Numbered from the stretch's first letter, positions 41,850 to 51,236 are shown. The stretch is 62,554 nucleotides of DNA from Candidatus Omnitrophota bacterium (GCA_020052645.1 JAGVOQ010000020.1:1-62554), one strand, 5' to 3'. Numbers and translations are program-made. Notes: generated by a model from the letters alone, not told the origin.

Positions 41850-42230
41850 ATGGCTAAAAGTCCCAAGTTTACTGAAGGCAGTTTTGGTTTAGAAGTTGTT
41901 CTAGATCTGTATGAATGCGACCCAAAAGTCATTCGTTCAGGAAAAAAGTTGGAAGAATATACAAAAAAATTATGCAAACTTCTTAAAATGAAAAGATTCG
42001 GCAAGACTCAGTTGCCGCATTTCGGATACAATGAAGCGCATACGGCCGGTTTTTCAATGCTTCAGTTCATTGAAACAAGTTCTATCACCGGACACTTCTC
42101 TGAGCTTTGGAACTCCGCTTATATCAATATTTTTTCTTGCAGGGATTTTGATACAGACGTGGCCATTGATTTTAGCGTGAAATTCTTTGGAGCCAAAAAA
42201 GTCACACAAAGAGTCCTCCTGAGGAAATAG
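41850..42230 (+). CDS. S-adenosylmethionine decarboxylase-like protein
   Basis: About 126 residues. It resembles small class I AdoMet decarboxylases: FGLEVVLDLYECDP near the start, FIETSSITGHFSE (about 75-87) at the position of the ESHxxxHTWPE processing site, and INIFSC (about 95-100). The serine that would become the pyruvoyl group, the following His and the Cys of the active site can be aligned, but the usual Glu-Ser-His and Trp-Pro-Glu are altered. It may be divergent, inactive or of changed substrate. A GTG start at 41829 with GGAGG is an alternative. Confidence 0.65.
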   Translation: MAKSPKFTEGSFGLEVVLDLYECDPKVIRSGKKLEEYTKKLCKLLKMKRFGKTQLPHFGYNEAHTAGFSMLQFIETSSITGHFSELWNSAYINIFSCRDFDTDVAIDFSVKFFGAKKVTQRVLLRK

Positions 42231-42250
42231 GGTTTTTTTAACGCACTTTA

Positions 42251-42287
42251 AAAGAGCCTCGCTTAACTTAAGCGAGGCTCTTTCTTT
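42251..42287. terminator. Strong hairpin terminator
   Basis: A perfect 14-bp stem (42251-42264 with 42270-42283), 5-nt loop, and T-rich end. Confidence 0.85.
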
Positions 42288-42333
42288 ATGCGCATAAAAT
42301 CCACACTTTTTTCCTGATTGGTCCTAATCTTGG

Positions 42334-42362
42334 TTGACACCTTTTGCGCGCTCAGATATAAT
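42334..42362 (+). promoter_or_regulatory. Consensus sigma-70 promoter before lysS
   Basis: TTGACA (42334-42339), exactly 17 bp, TATAAT (42357-42362). It probably drives the long downstream housekeeping run, with a leader of about 120 nt. Confidence 0.85.
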
Positions 42363-42490
42363 AGACTCCTGTTATATTTCGTTCACTCACTTTTTATCCA
42401 TAGCTTATTGTTTTGTTTTAAGGATGTCGTATTCTTTACCTTAATAAGAGCGTAACGTTTTTTGTTAAAAGAATATAGATTGGAGAAGAT

Positions 42491-43957
42491 ATGGAACTCA
42501 ATGAAATCATTCAGTTGCGCATTGATAAGTTAAAACTTTTTAAAGACGTTGGTATTGATCCTTATGGACATAAGTTTACTAAGACAATGTCTATCAAGGA
42601 GTTATTGTCTTCTTTTAAAGAGAAAGAGAAGGTTGTTTTAGCTGGGCGTCTTATGGCTAAACGCAAGCATGGGAAGGTTTGTTTTTGTGATTTAAGAGAT
42701 CAGGATGCGAAAATCCAGCTCTATGTTAGGAAAGATGATCCGTTGACTGAAGATCAATTTGAGCTGTTTAATAAACTAGATATTGGGGATATTATTGGTC
42801 TTGAAGGAGAAGCTTTTATGACGCATACCGGTGAGCCGACAGTGAAAGTCGTCGGATTTTCGCTTTTGTCAAAATCCTTAAGGCCTTTGCCTGAGAAGTG
42901 GCATGGATTGAAAGATGTTCAGATCCGGTACCGTCAACGTTATGTTGATTTGATCTCAAATCCTGAAGTAAAAGATATTTTTGTCGCGCGTTCCAAGATC
43001 GTTGCTAGCATTCGTGAATTATTGAATCAAAAAGGGTTCTTGGAAGTTGAGACGCCCATGATGCATATCATCCCCGGGGGCGCGGCGGGCCGACCTTTTG
43101 AAACGCATCATAATGAATATGATATGAATTTATTTTTGCGTATTGCCCCGGAGTTATATTTAAAACGTCTTATTGTCGGTGGTTTTGAAAAGATTTATGA
43201 GATCAACCGCAGCTTTAGAAACGAGGGTGTTTCAACGCGCCACAATCCTGAATTTACGATGCTTGAGCTTTATGCGGCTTATTGCGATTATGAAGATATG
43301 ATGAAGATTACCGAGGAGATTTTTGTCCATGTGGCTCAGAAGGTTTTAGGTAAACTTGAAATTGAGTATCAGGGGCAGAAAATCGATTTGACGCCTCCGT
43401 GGCCGCGCCGTTCTTTTGCCCAGGCTGTCAAAGAGAAGTTTGACATTAATCCTGAAGACGAAACGTCTGTCATGGTCGAAAAATTAAAGAAAAAAGGAAG
43501 GCCGGTGGAGGATCGTTTAACACGTTCCCAGATTGTTAAAGTCGTTGAGGAAATTTTGACTGAAAACGTATCGACGCAGCCTGTTTTTTTCACTGATTAT
43601 TTTAGCATTCTTTGCCCATTGGCAAAAAATAAAAAAGAGAACCCGCTTATTTCGGATAGATTTGAGTTGTATATTGCTGGCATGGAAGTGGCGAACGCGT
43701 ATTCAGAGCTTAACGATCCTTTAGAGCAAAAGGCGAGATTTCAGGAGGAGATCAAGGATCAGGTAGCTGCCGGACGTTGCCTCGATGAAGATTATATCGA
43801 AGCTTTGGAATACGGCATGCCTCCCACCGGTGGCTTAGGAATTGGGATAGACCGCCTGCTTATGCTTTTATTGAATCAACCATCGATCCGGGATGTGATT
43901 TTATTTCCGCTCTTGCGGCCTGAGAAAGAAACAGGGTCAGAACAGGTTAAGGAATAA
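42491..43957 (+). CDS. lysS: Lysyl-tRNA synthetase, class II
   Basis: 488 residues: an OB-fold anticodon domain (about 50-145) and a class II catalytic core with motif 2 RSFRNEGVSTRHNPEFTMLE (about 240-260) and motif 3 GGLGIGIDRLLMLLL (about 448-462). It charges tRNA-Lys. GGAG lies 6 nt before the ATG. In Firmicutes lysS likewise precedes the ctsR-mcsA-mcsB-clpC cluster, which matches the order here. The next gene begins at its last base. Confidence 0.95.
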   Translation: MELNEIIQLRIDKLKLFKDVGIDPYGHKFTKTMSIKELLSSFKEKEKVVLAGRLMAKRKHGKVCFCDLRDQDAKIQLYVRKDDPLTEDQFELFNKLDIGDIIGLEGEAFMTHTGEPTVKVVGFSLLSKSLRPLPEKWHGLKDVQIRYRQRYVDLISNPEVKDIFVARSKIVASIRELLNQKGFLEVETPMMHIIPGGAAGRPFETHHNEYDMNLFLRIAPELYLKRLIVGGFEKIYEINRSFRNEGVSTRHNPEFTMLELYAAYCDYEDMMKITEEIFVHVAQKVLGKLEIEYQGQKIDLTPPWPRRSFAQAVKEKFDINPEDETSVMVEKLKKKGRPVEDRLTRSQIVKVVEEILTENVSTQPVFFTDYFSILCPLAKNKKENPLISDRFELYIAGMEVANAYSELNDPLEQKARFQEEIKDQVAAGRCLDEDYIEALEYGMPPTGGLGIGIDRLLMLLLNQPSIRDVILFPLLRPEKETGSEQVKE

Positions 43958-45150
43958 TGCATTTCGAGTTTTTTATAAGCCGACGCTATTTCTTGAGTCT
44001 CCAGAAAGAAAGATTTATTTCCATTATTAGCCTTATTTCCTGTTTGGGGGTGGCGATTGGCGTTATGGCGCTTATTGTTGTCATAGCGGTTATGACAGGA
44101 TTTGACAATGATCTGAAAAACAAGATTATCGGGACAAACCCTCAAATCGTTATTCATAGCGAGGAGGGGATTTCTGATTACCCTGTTCTTTTGAAAAAAT
44201 TAAAAACATTGCCTGGCATTAAAGAAGCAGCCCCTTACGTGAGCGGCCAGGCGTATCTTTACTATAAAGATAAAGTTTTGAGTTTGAACATTAAAGGGGT
44301 TGATCCGTCTGTAGAAGAACGCGTGACGAGGATCAAGGAATACGTGAACGGTTCTAGGCTTATTTTGCCCAAAGGTGGCATTGTTTTAGGCAAAGAATTG
44401 GCCGCTGTTCTTAAGATTGATGTCGGCGATGAGGTTGTTCTTTCGTCTCCTGTCATTGGTTTAAATACTTCTTTTCGCGTGAGCGGTATTTTTCACACGG
44501 GCATGTATGATTACGACTTAAATCTTGCCTTTATTAATATCCAGGACGCGCAGAAGTTTTTTGGCACGGGGTCATTTGTAACTCAGATCGGCTTAAAATT
44601 AGAGAATCCTTATCAGGCGCCTAAGACTAAGGTCCTTCTTGAGCAAGAGTTGATGGCGTTTAAAGAGACGCCGCTTCATATCCGCACATGGATGGAGATC
44701 AACAAAAACTTTTTTGCCGCGCTCGCTCTTGAGAAACTCGCGATGTTTGTTATTTTGACGTTGATTGTTCTGGTGGCTTGTTTTAATATCGTCAGCACAT
44801 TGATTGTCATGGTGGTTGAAAAAACAAAGGACATCGGGATCTTGAAAGCCATCGGCGCGACGCAGACAAGCGTGCGTAAAATATTTAGGATAGGTGGTTT
44901 AATTATTGGATTTACAGGGACTTTTTTTGGTATAATAAGTGGAATTATTCTTTGTCTGTTGCTGAAAAAATACCAATTCATTCAGCTGCCGAAAGATATT
45001 TATTATATCGACAAGCTCCCTGTGGATTTACGCATGTCAGATGTAGGTTTGATCGCGGTCTGCGCTTTTTTGATAACGTTTCTTGCCACTCTTTATCCGG
45101 CATCTAAAGCGGCGAAGATGAATCCCGTAGAAGCCTTGAGGTATGAATAG
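43957..45150 (+). CDS. lolC: Lipoprotein-releasing ABC permease LolC/E
   Basis: 397 residues: one N-terminal helix (about 20-45), a periplasmic MacB-type domain (about 50-255) and three C-terminal helices (about 265-390). The sequence SRRYFLSLQKERFISIISLI and the C-terminal PASKAAKMNPVEALRYE are typical of LolC/LolE. With LolD it releases lipoproteins from the inner membrane toward the outer membrane, which supports a diderm cell. Its stop overlaps the GTG start of lolD by one base. Confidence 0.88.
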   Translation: MHFEFFISRRYFLSLQKERFISIISLISCLGVAIGVMALIVVIAVMTGFDNDLKNKIIGTNPQIVIHSEEGISDYPVLLKKLKTLPGIKEAAPYVSGQAYLYYKDKVLSLNIKGVDPSVEERVTRIKEYVNGSRLILPKGGIVLGKELAAVLKIDVGDEVVLSSPVIGLNTSFRVSGIFHTGMYDYDLNLAFINIQDAQKFFGTGSFVTQIGLKLENPYQAPKTKVLLEQELMAFKETPLHIRTWMEINKNFFAALALEKLAMFVILTLIVLVACFNIVSTLIVMVVEKTKDIGILKAIGATQTSVRKIFRIGGLIIGFTGTFFGIISGIILCLLLKKYQFIQLPKDIYYIDKLPVDLRMSDVGLIAVCAFLITFLATLYPASKAAKMNPVEALRYE

Positions 45151-45818
45151 TGTTACAGGCGAAGAATATTAAAAAAATTTATTGGTCAGGTTCTAAAGAA
45201 CTCTGTGTTTTAAAAGGAATAGATCTTCTCATCGAGAAGGGAGAATTTATAAGCGTTGTCGGTCCCTCGGGAGCGGGAAAATCAACGCTTCTGCATATTT
45301 TAGGGGGATTGGATGATCCTAGCTCGGGCGAGGTTTTTTTGGATGATTCCTGTTTTTCTGATTTAAAGGAGAATGAGAAAGCTCGAGTGCGTAATTCGAG
45401 GTTTGGATTTGTTTTTCAATTTTATCATTTATTGCGTGAATTTTCGGCACTTGAAAATGTTATGCTGCCGGGTTTGATATCGAACAAAATCAAGAAAAGT
45501 GACATAAGCAGGAAGGCCACGGAGGCGCTTGAATTTTTAGGGCTAAAGAACAGGGTACATCATCGTCCGTTTGAACTTTCCGGAGGTGAGCAACAAAGAG
45601 TAGCGATCGCCCGCGCCCTTATCAATGATCCTGAAATACTTTTTTGTGACGAGCCTACGGGAAATCTTGATTATGCTTCCGGCCGACAGATTCAAGAGTG
45701 GTTGTTGGCATTGAATAAACAAAAAAAGATGACGATTATCCTTGTGACTCATAGCCAGGAATTGGCTAAGGGATCTAATCGGATCTTAAATATTTTTGAC
45801 GGCAAGTTTGCTTCTTAA
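45150..45818 (+). CDS. lolD: Lipoprotein-releasing ABC ATPase LolD
   Basis: 222 residues from GTG. Walker [12 protein letters not shown] (about 38-48), Q-loop FVFQFYHLL, signature [14 protein letters not shown] and Walker [13 protein letters not shown] are all complete. It is the ATPase partner of the adjacent LolC-type permease. No distinct ribosome site is visible; coupling to lolC translation is likely. Confidence 0.9.
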   Translation: MLQAKNIKKIYWSGSKELCVLKGIDLLIEKGEFISVVGPSGAGKSTLLHILGGLDDPSSGEVFLDDSCFSDLKENEKARVRNSRFGFVFQFYHLLREFSALENVMLPGLISNKIKKSDISRKATEALEFLGLKNRVHHRPFELSGGEQQRVAIARALINDPEILFCDEPTGNLDYASGRQIQEWLLALNKQKKMTIILVTHSQELAKGSNRILNIFDGKFAS

Positions 45819-45846
45819 AGATAATGTGTTCGATCCTGGAGGAATT

Positions 45847-45888
45847 ATGTCAAATGAAGGCACGGCTTACAGAGCGAAACGAATGTAA
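45847..45888 (+). CDS. Possible 13-codon leader peptide before ilvE
   Basis: GGAGGAATT places an excellent ribosome site before ATG and a 13-codon frame (MSNEGTAYRAKRM). It precedes the structured leader of ilvE. It lacks the Ile/Leu/Val codon runs expected of a branched-chain attenuator, and part of it lies in a hairpin (CTTAC/GTAAG), so it may be accidental. Confidence 0.25.
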   Translation: MSNEGTAYRAKRM

Positions 45889-45908
45889 GTCGTTTGCCTG
45901 AATTTGAC

Positions 45909-46081
45909 CCAGCACTTATTTTCTTGAACAAAGCTGGAATGAAGAATTTTTAGGTTAGGCTTTAACGCTAAACATGTAATTTAAAAGCAAGGCTAAGCAG
46001 AAAAATAAGTGCTGGATTTAATTCGCGCGTATAACTTACGTCACGAAAAACGTTCCCTAAGTTATGCGCTCATTAAAGGAG
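45909..46081 (+). promoter_or_regulatory. Structured leader element before ilvE
   Basis: A 16-bp stem CCAGCACTTATTTTCT (45909-45924) with 45999-46015. The final helix pairs TTTAAT plus a 12-bp GCGTATAACTTA arm (46017-46038) with TAAGTTATGCGC and ATTAAA (46058-46077), followed directly by GGAG, the ilvE ribosome site. It has the same layout as the clpC and pagL leaders with completely different bases. Confidence 0.65.
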
Positions 46082-46086
46082 AAATT

Positions 46087-46959
46087 ATGTTGATTTATTT
46101 GAATGGAAAATTGGTGAAAAAAGAAAATGCCCTTGTGTCGGTGTTTGACCATGGCCTGCTTTATGGCGACGGTGTTTTTGAAGGTATTCGTTCATACAAT
46201 TGCCTTGTGTTCAAACTTAAAGAACACATTGATAGGCTTTATGCCTCCGCGCATGGTATTTCTTTGACGATCCCTATTTCAAAACCTGAGATGCAGAAGG
46301 CGATTATTTCGACGTTAAAGGGTAATAAACTAGAAAATGCTTATATTCGTGCCGTGGTGACGCGGGGAGTTGGAGATTTGGGGTTGGACCCGCGCAATTG
46401 TTTGAAGCCAACAGTGTTCATCATCGCGGATAAGATCAAGCTTTATCCACAGGAATTTTATAATAAAGGTTTATCTATTGTGACGGTGCCTACGCGCCGT
46501 AACATTCCGGAGGCATTGAATCCTCAGATTAAATCCTTGAATTACCTTAACAATATTTTAGGAAAGATTGAGGCGATTAATGCCGGCGTTCCTGAAGCGA
46601 TTATGCTTGATCAGCAGGGCTTTGTGGCAGAATGCACAGGAGATAATATTTTTATGATTAAGGATGGTTGCCTTTTGACGCCGCCTGTGCATATCGGAAT
46701 TTTAAATGGGATTACGCGCAGCTCGGTGTTGGGTCTTGCGTCAAGGCTTGGGTTAAAATCTCAGGAGACGACCTTAACGCGTTATGATTTCTTTACATCG
46801 GATGAAATGTTTTTAACTGGAACGGCTGCTGAGATCGTCCCTGTGACCAAGATGGATGGTCGTTTGATTGGTTCTGGCCAAGTGGGGCGCTTGACGTTAA
46901 AACTTATTGAAGAATTTAAAAAGCTCACTAAAAAGGAAGGTATTCGGTATGCTTTGTAA
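46087..46959 (+). CDS. ilvE: Branched-chain amino acid aminotransferase
   Basis: About 291 residues from this ATG, which has AAAGGAG 5 nt upstream; a longer frame from 46009 runs through the leader stem and is rejected. Class IV PLP aminotransferase: FDHGLLYGDGVFEGIRSY (about 20-37), the PLP lysine in QIKSLNYLNNILGK (about 156-170) and ECTGDNIFMI. It interconverts branched-chain 2-oxo acids and Leu/Ile/Val. It overlaps mcsA by 11 bp and so leads the stress-protease genes. Confidence 0.88.
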   Translation: MLIYLNGKLVKKENALVSVFDHGLLYGDGVFEGIRSYNCLVFKLKEHIDRLYASAHGISLTIPISKPEMQKAIISTLKGNKLENAYIRAVVTRGVGDLGLDPRNCLKPTVFIIADKIKLYPQEFYNKGLSIVTVPTRRNIPEALNPQIKSLNYLNNILGKIEAINAGVPEAIMLDQQGFVAECTGDNIFMIKDGCLLTPPVHIGILNGITRSSVLGLASRLGLKSQETTLTRYDFFTSDEMFLTGTAAEIVPVTKMDGRLIGSGQVGRLTLKLIEEFKKLTKKEGIRYAL

Positions 46960-47533
46960 TATTTGTAATAAAAATCAGGCGACCGTTCATCTGACTGAGA
47001 TCGTTGATGAGCAGATGAGTGAATTGCATTTATGTGATGAGTGCGCCCGTAAAAAGAGCATGGAGATGGAACAACAATTTGGTCTTTCTGATCTTTTGGC
47101 GGGTCTCGTGGATTACGGCAAACAGATCGGCAGTGTTGACAAGGGGCCTGTTGTGGCTCAATGCAGTTACTGCGGCTTGGCTTTTGAGGATTTTGGCAAG
47201 ATCGGTAGGCTCGGCTGCAGCGAATGTTATACGTCGTTCAGTAAAAATTTGGGCCCGCTTTTAAAGCGAATCCATGGTTCGAATCAGCACATGGGAAAAG
47301 TCCCTTTAGGCTTTAAGCCTTTGGTTGTTAAAAAAGAAAAGTCAGTCTCTGCGTCTGTTCCTGCGCCCGCAAACTTGAACGAGCTAAAAGATAACATGCA
47401 GAAGGCTATCGAAAGCGAAGAATTTGAAGAAGCGGCACGGTTGCGCGATTTGATCAAAGAAATGGAGTTGAAAGCGAATGAGGTTGGTCATGATAAAGAG
47501 CCGGAAAAAAAGAAACACAAGAAAACAAAATAA
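46949..47533 (+). CDS. mcsA: Protein-arginine kinase activator McsA
   Basis: About 194 residues with the start at MLCNICNK, inside the end of ilvE. Four CxxC pairs (CNIC, CDEC, CSYC, CSEC) bind zinc, and a C-terminal UVR motif (LKDNMQKAIESEEFEEAARLRD) matches that in ClpC. McsA activates the arginine kinase McsB and links it to ClpC. It is 2 bp from mcsB. Confidence 0.88.
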   Translation: MLCNICNKNQATVHLTEIVDEQMSELHLCDECARKKSMEMEQQFGLSDLLAGLVDYGKQIGSVDKGPVVAQCSYCGLAFEDFGKIGRLGCSECYTSFSKNLGPLLKRIHGSNQHMGKVPLGFKPLVVKKEKSVSASVPAPANLNELKDNMQKAIESEEFEEAARLRDLIKEMELKANEVGHDKEPEKKKHKKTK

Positions 47534-47535
47534 AA

Positions 47536-48594
47536 ATGGATTTTAATGATTTTTTAAATCACATCGGCGGTTGGTTAAAGGGCACAGGCCCTCATGCGGA
47601 TATTGTTATTTCTTCGCGCATTCGTCTGGCGAGGAATCTGGAAAAGATGCCGTTTCCTCATTGGGCTAAAAAAGAAAACAGCGAAAAAGTTCTCGTTTTG
47701 GCGGAAAGCGCTTTTAAACGGGTTGAAGATCTTAAGGACAGTTTATTTTTGAGGCTTGAAAGTTTTGACAGCATAGATAAACAATTTTTGGTGGAACGGC
47801 ATCTTATGTCTAATGAACATGCGATTCGTTCCAATCAAAAAGGTCTTTTGGTCAATCCGGAAGAGAATGTCGCGATTATGGTTAATGAGGAAGATCATCT
47901 GCGTATTCAGGTGATGGAATCCGGCTTTGACCTGGATGCGACCTGGAGAGCGATTAATTCAGTAGATGATCGTTTGTCTGAGTTGCTCCCTTATGCCTTT
48001 AATGCCGATTGGGGTTACTTAACAGCGTGTCCTACCAACACGGGAACAGGGATGCGGGGATCTGTTATGTTGCATCTTCCGGCCTTGGTGATGATGCGTC
48101 AGATCAATCGCGTATTAGAAGCTATCGCCAAACTCAGTTTTACGGCGCGCGGTCTTTACGGAGAAGGGACTCAGGCCTCTGGAAATTTTTTCCAGATTTC
48201 TAATCAGGTATCTTTGGGGCAGAAAGAAGAAGAAATTTTGGGCAATATCAAAGGTGTCATCCGCCAGATCATTGATCAGGAGATGAAAGCGCGGGAAGTG
48301 TTATTGGCCGAACATCGCGAATTACTGGAAGACAGGGTCTGGCGCTCGTACGGGACGCTGAAAAATGCGCATATTATTTCAAGTAATGAAACTGTTGAAT
48401 TACTTTCCATGTTTCGGCTTGGAAGCGATCTGGGAATATTAAAAGGGGTGGACCGCGGTTTAATTAATGAATTATTTATTTTGACGCAGCCGTCTCATTT
48501 GCAAAAACTTGAAAACAAAAAATTTTCAGCGAATGAGCGTGATATCAAACGCGCCCAGATCATTCGTGAAAAATTGGGGATGAATCAGAAGTAG
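47536..48594 (+). CDS. mcsB: Protein-arginine kinase McsB
   Basis: 352 residues, phosphagen-kinase fold. Seen are SSRIRLARNLEKMPFP (about 27-42), VNEEDHLRIQ (about 115-124), ACPTNTGTGMRGSVMLHLP (about 166-184) and RGLYGEGTQASGNFFQISN. McsB phosphorylates arginines in substrate proteins, marking them for ClpC degradation. It lies between mcsA and clpC as in Firmicutes. Confidence 0.9.
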   Translation: MDFNDFLNHIGGWLKGTGPHADIVISSRIRLARNLEKMPFPHWAKKENSEKVLVLAESAFKRVEDLKDSLFLRLESFDSIDKQFLVERHLMSNEHAIRSNQKGLLVNPEENVAIMVNEEDHLRIQVMESGFDLDATWRAINSVDDRLSELLPYAFNADWGYLTACPTNTGTGMRGSVMLHLPALVMMRQINRVLEAIAKLSFTARGLYGEGTQASGNFFQISNQVSLGQKEEEILGNIKGVIRQIIDQEMKAREVLLAEHRELLEDRVWRSYGTLKNAHIISSNETVELLSMFRLGSDLGILKGVDRGLINELFILTQPSHLQKLENKKFSANERDIKRAQIIREKLGMNQK

Positions 48595-48668
48595 GTTGAT
48601 AAAAATATAATATATTATTTCGAATTTTTCTGGATGAAAAACATTAGGGTGAAGGAATAGAAACGTGA

Positions 48669-48786
48669 CTCCTTGCCTATTCGCTTGAAAATTTTATGAC
48701 GCTTCGCGTCTAATATTTTCTACGCAGGCTGCGGAGTTCATTTTGAGTGGAATAAATACTTAATAATTAATGGCAAAATGAAGGAG
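48669..48786 (+). promoter_or_regulatory. Structured leader element before clpC
   Basis: CTCC (48669-48672) with GGAG (48733-48736) encloses a 15-bp stem, GAAAAT...GACGC (48687-48702) with 48706-48720 around TTC. Then TTCATTTTG (48737-48745) pairs with CAAAATGAA (48774-48782), followed at once by GGAG, the clpC ribosome site. It is nearly identical in sequence to the second pagL copy's first half. No CtsR or CIRCE operator is visible. Confidence 0.65.
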
Positions 48787-48791
48787 CATCA

Positions 48792-51215
48792 ATGTTTAAT
48801 CGATTTACCGAACGCGCGAGAAAAGTTATAGTTCTTGCTAAGGAAGAAGCAAGACGTTTCAATCACGATTATATCGGGACGGAACATTTACTTTTAGGGT
48901 TGATCCGTGAAGGCGAAGGGGTGGCTGCCGCGGTCCTGCAAAAACTAGGCTTGAGCTTAGAAAGCATTCGTTTAGAGATTGAAAAATTGGTCCAGCCAGG
49001 ACCTGCGACACAGATTCAGGGAGATGTTCCTTTTACTCCGCGCTCCAAGAAAGCCTTGGAGCTCTCGGCGGAAGAAGCGCGTTCTTTGGGTCATAATTAT
49101 ATCGGAACTGAGCACTTGCTTTTAGGACTAATCCGTGAGGGTGAAGGCGTTGCTTCTCAAGTTTTGTTGAATTCAGGCCTTGATTTAAACCGGGTTCGTA
49201 GCGAAATTATGGAATTATTGGGTTCTGCCACGCCGGGTTTTGGTGCTCAGCAGGCTTCTAAATCCAAGACGCCTGCTTTGGATGCTTTTGGAAGAGATTT
49301 GACGGCGTTGGCTAAGGAAGGCAAGCTTGATCCGGTCATTGGCCGTAAGAATGAGATTGAACGTGTTATTCAGATTTTGGCCCGCCGTACTAAAAACAAT
49401 CCGGTTTTGTTAGGAGAAGCCGGTGTGGGTAAGACCGCTATCGTCGAAGGATTGGCGCAACAGATTATTTGTAATAATGTTCCTGAAGTTTTACGCAATA
49501 AGAGAATTATTGTTATGGATTTAGCGCTTATGATTGCCGGGACTAAATATCGCGGACAATTCGAAGAAAGAATCAAAGCTGTTATGGATGAAATCAAGCG
49601 TTCACGTGATGTTATGATTTTTATCGATGAATTACATATGCTGGTAGGCGCTGGTGCGGCGGAAGGAGCGATTGATGCCTCTAATATTTTAAAACCTGCT
49701 CTCTCGCGCGGTGAAATACAATGCATTGGCGCAACGACGCCGGATGAGTACAGGAAGTATATTGAAAAAGATGCGGCGTTGGAAAGACGTTTTCAAACTA
49801 TAATGGTGGATCCGCCGTCGGTTGAAGAAACGGTTGAAATTTTAAAGGGTTTAAGGGACAGGTATGAGCAGCATCATCATGTGGAATATCTTGATGAAGC
49901 GATTATAGCGTCGGCTAAATTTTCTGATCGCTATGTCAGCGGGCGTTTCCTGCCGGATAAGGCTATTGATTTGATTGATGAAGCTGGTTCCAGGGCGCGA
50001 CTGACCATGTTGACCGCGCCATCGCCTTTGAAAAAATTAGAAATTGACGTTGAAGAACTCAGAAAAGAAAAAGAAATTTTTATTAAAAATCAAGATTTTG
50101 AAAAAGCGGCGTCTTTAAGAGATCAGGAGCGTCAGGCGCGTCAAAAGTTAGAAGAAGCCAAAAAGCAGTGGCAGGACGAAAGGTCTAAGACCAGGCCTCG
50201 GATCAACGAGGAAGACATAGCTGTTATTGTTTCTAAGATTACGGGTATTCCTATTGTTAAATTAGAACAAAAAGATAGCGATAAGCTTTTAAAAATAGAA
50301 GAAGAACTCCGGAATCGCGTGGTGGGACAGGATGAGGCCTTGAAAACAATAGCGCATTCTGTGCGTCGTTCGCGTGCTGGCATTAAAGATCCGCGTCGGC
50401 CCATTGGTTCTTTTATTTTTTTAGGTCCCACCGGTGTGGGCAAGACGCTTCTTGGAAGGGCTTTAGCTGAGTTTATGTTCGGGGATGAAAACGCGTTGGT
50501 GCAACTTGATATGTCCGAATATATGGAGAAGTTCAATGTCTCAAGGCTTGTCGGCGCTCCTCCGGGATACGTGGGATATGAAGAGGGCGGTCAGCTGACA
50601 GAAAAGATCCGGCGTAAACCTTATGCTGTTATTCTGCTCGATGAAATTGAAAAGGCGCATCCGGATGTATTTAATCTTTTGCTGCAGGTTTTGGAAGAAG
50701 GACGTTTGACCGATAGTTACGGTCGCAAGGTTGATTTCCGTAATTGTATTATTATTATGACTTCCAACGTCGGAGCTGAGATCCTGCGCAAACAAGGGTC
50801 TTTAGGATTTAAGGCCCAAAGTTCTGATATGTCTTATCAGCAGATGAAAGAGAAACTCTTGGAAGAGGTTAAAAAGACATTCAAGCCTGAGTTTTTGAAC
50901 AGAATTGATGACGTGATCGTTTTCCGTCCTTTGGAAAAGACGGATCTTTATAGAATTATTGAGATTGAAATTAAAGGCGTTCAGGAACGTTTAAGTGAAA
51001 AGAAAATTTCTTTATCCTTGGATCAGGCGGCTAAGGATTTCTTGATAGAAAAAGGTTTTGATTTGGTGTTCGGGGCCAGGCCTTTGAAGCGCACGATCCA
51101 GCGTTATGTGGAAGATTCATTGGCTGAAGAGATTATTTCAGGACAATTGAAAGAAGGGTCTGTGCTTTCGGTGACGAAAGATAAAAACAGAGAAGAACTT
51201 TCTTTTAATTCTTAA
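48792..51215 (+). CDS. clpC: ATP-dependent Clp protease ATPase ClpC
   Basis: 807 residues: two Clp-N repeats (about 1-70 and 75-145, both with DYIGTEHLLLGLIREGEG-like text), AAA1 with GEAGVGKT (about 207-214), a UVR-containing middle domain (about 405-460), AAA2 with GPTGVGKT (about 544-551), and a C-terminal D2-small domain. It unfolds substrates for ClpP; arginine-phosphorylated proteins come from McsB. The preceding structured leader suggests independent post-transcriptional control. Confidence 0.95.
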   Translation: MFNRFTERARKVIVLAKEEARRFNHDYIGTEHLLLGLIREGEGVAAAVLQKLGLSLESIRLEIEKLVQPGPATQIQGDVPFTPRSKKALELSAEEARSLGHNYIGTEHLLLGLIREGEGVASQVLLNSGLDLNRVRSEIMELLGSATPGFGAQQASKSKTPALDAFGRDLTALAKEGKLDPVIGRKNEIERVIQILARRTKNNPVLLGEAGVGKTAIVEGLAQQIICNNVPEVLRNKRIIVMDLALMIAGTKYRGQFEERIKAVMDEIKRSRDVMIFIDELHMLVGAGAAEGAIDASNILKPALSRGEIQCIGATTPDEYRKYIEKDAALERRFQTIMVDPPSVEETVEILKGLRDRYEQHHHVEYLDEAIIASAKFSDRYVSGRFLPDKAIDLIDEAGSRARLTMLTAPSPLKKLEIDVEELRKEKEIFIKNQDFEKAASLRDQERQARQKLEEAKKQWQDERSKTRPRINEEDIAVIVSKITGIPIVKLEQKDSDKLLKIEEELRNRVVGQDEALKTIAHSVRRSRAGIKDPRRPIGSFIFLGPTGVGKTLLGRALAEFMFGDENALVQLDMSEYMEKFNVSRLVGAPPGYVGYEEGGQLTEKIRRKPYAVILLDEIEKAHPDVFNLLLQVLEEGRLTDSYGRKVDFRNCIIIMTSNVGAEILRKQGSLGFKAQSSDMSYQQMKEKLLEEVKKTFKPEFLNRIDDVIVFRPLEKTDLYRIIEIEIKGVQERLSEKKISLSLDQAAKDFLIEKGFDLVFGARPLKRTIQRYVEDSLAEEIISGQLKEGSVLSVTKDKNREELSFNS

Positions 51216-51236
51216 AGGTCTTAACTTGGAGTTCGG

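Noticed and set aside
46009-46086. Longer IlvE start
   Set aside because: The extension is the right arm of the leader stem; AAAGGAG marks the start at 46087 and the family begins at MLIYLNG.
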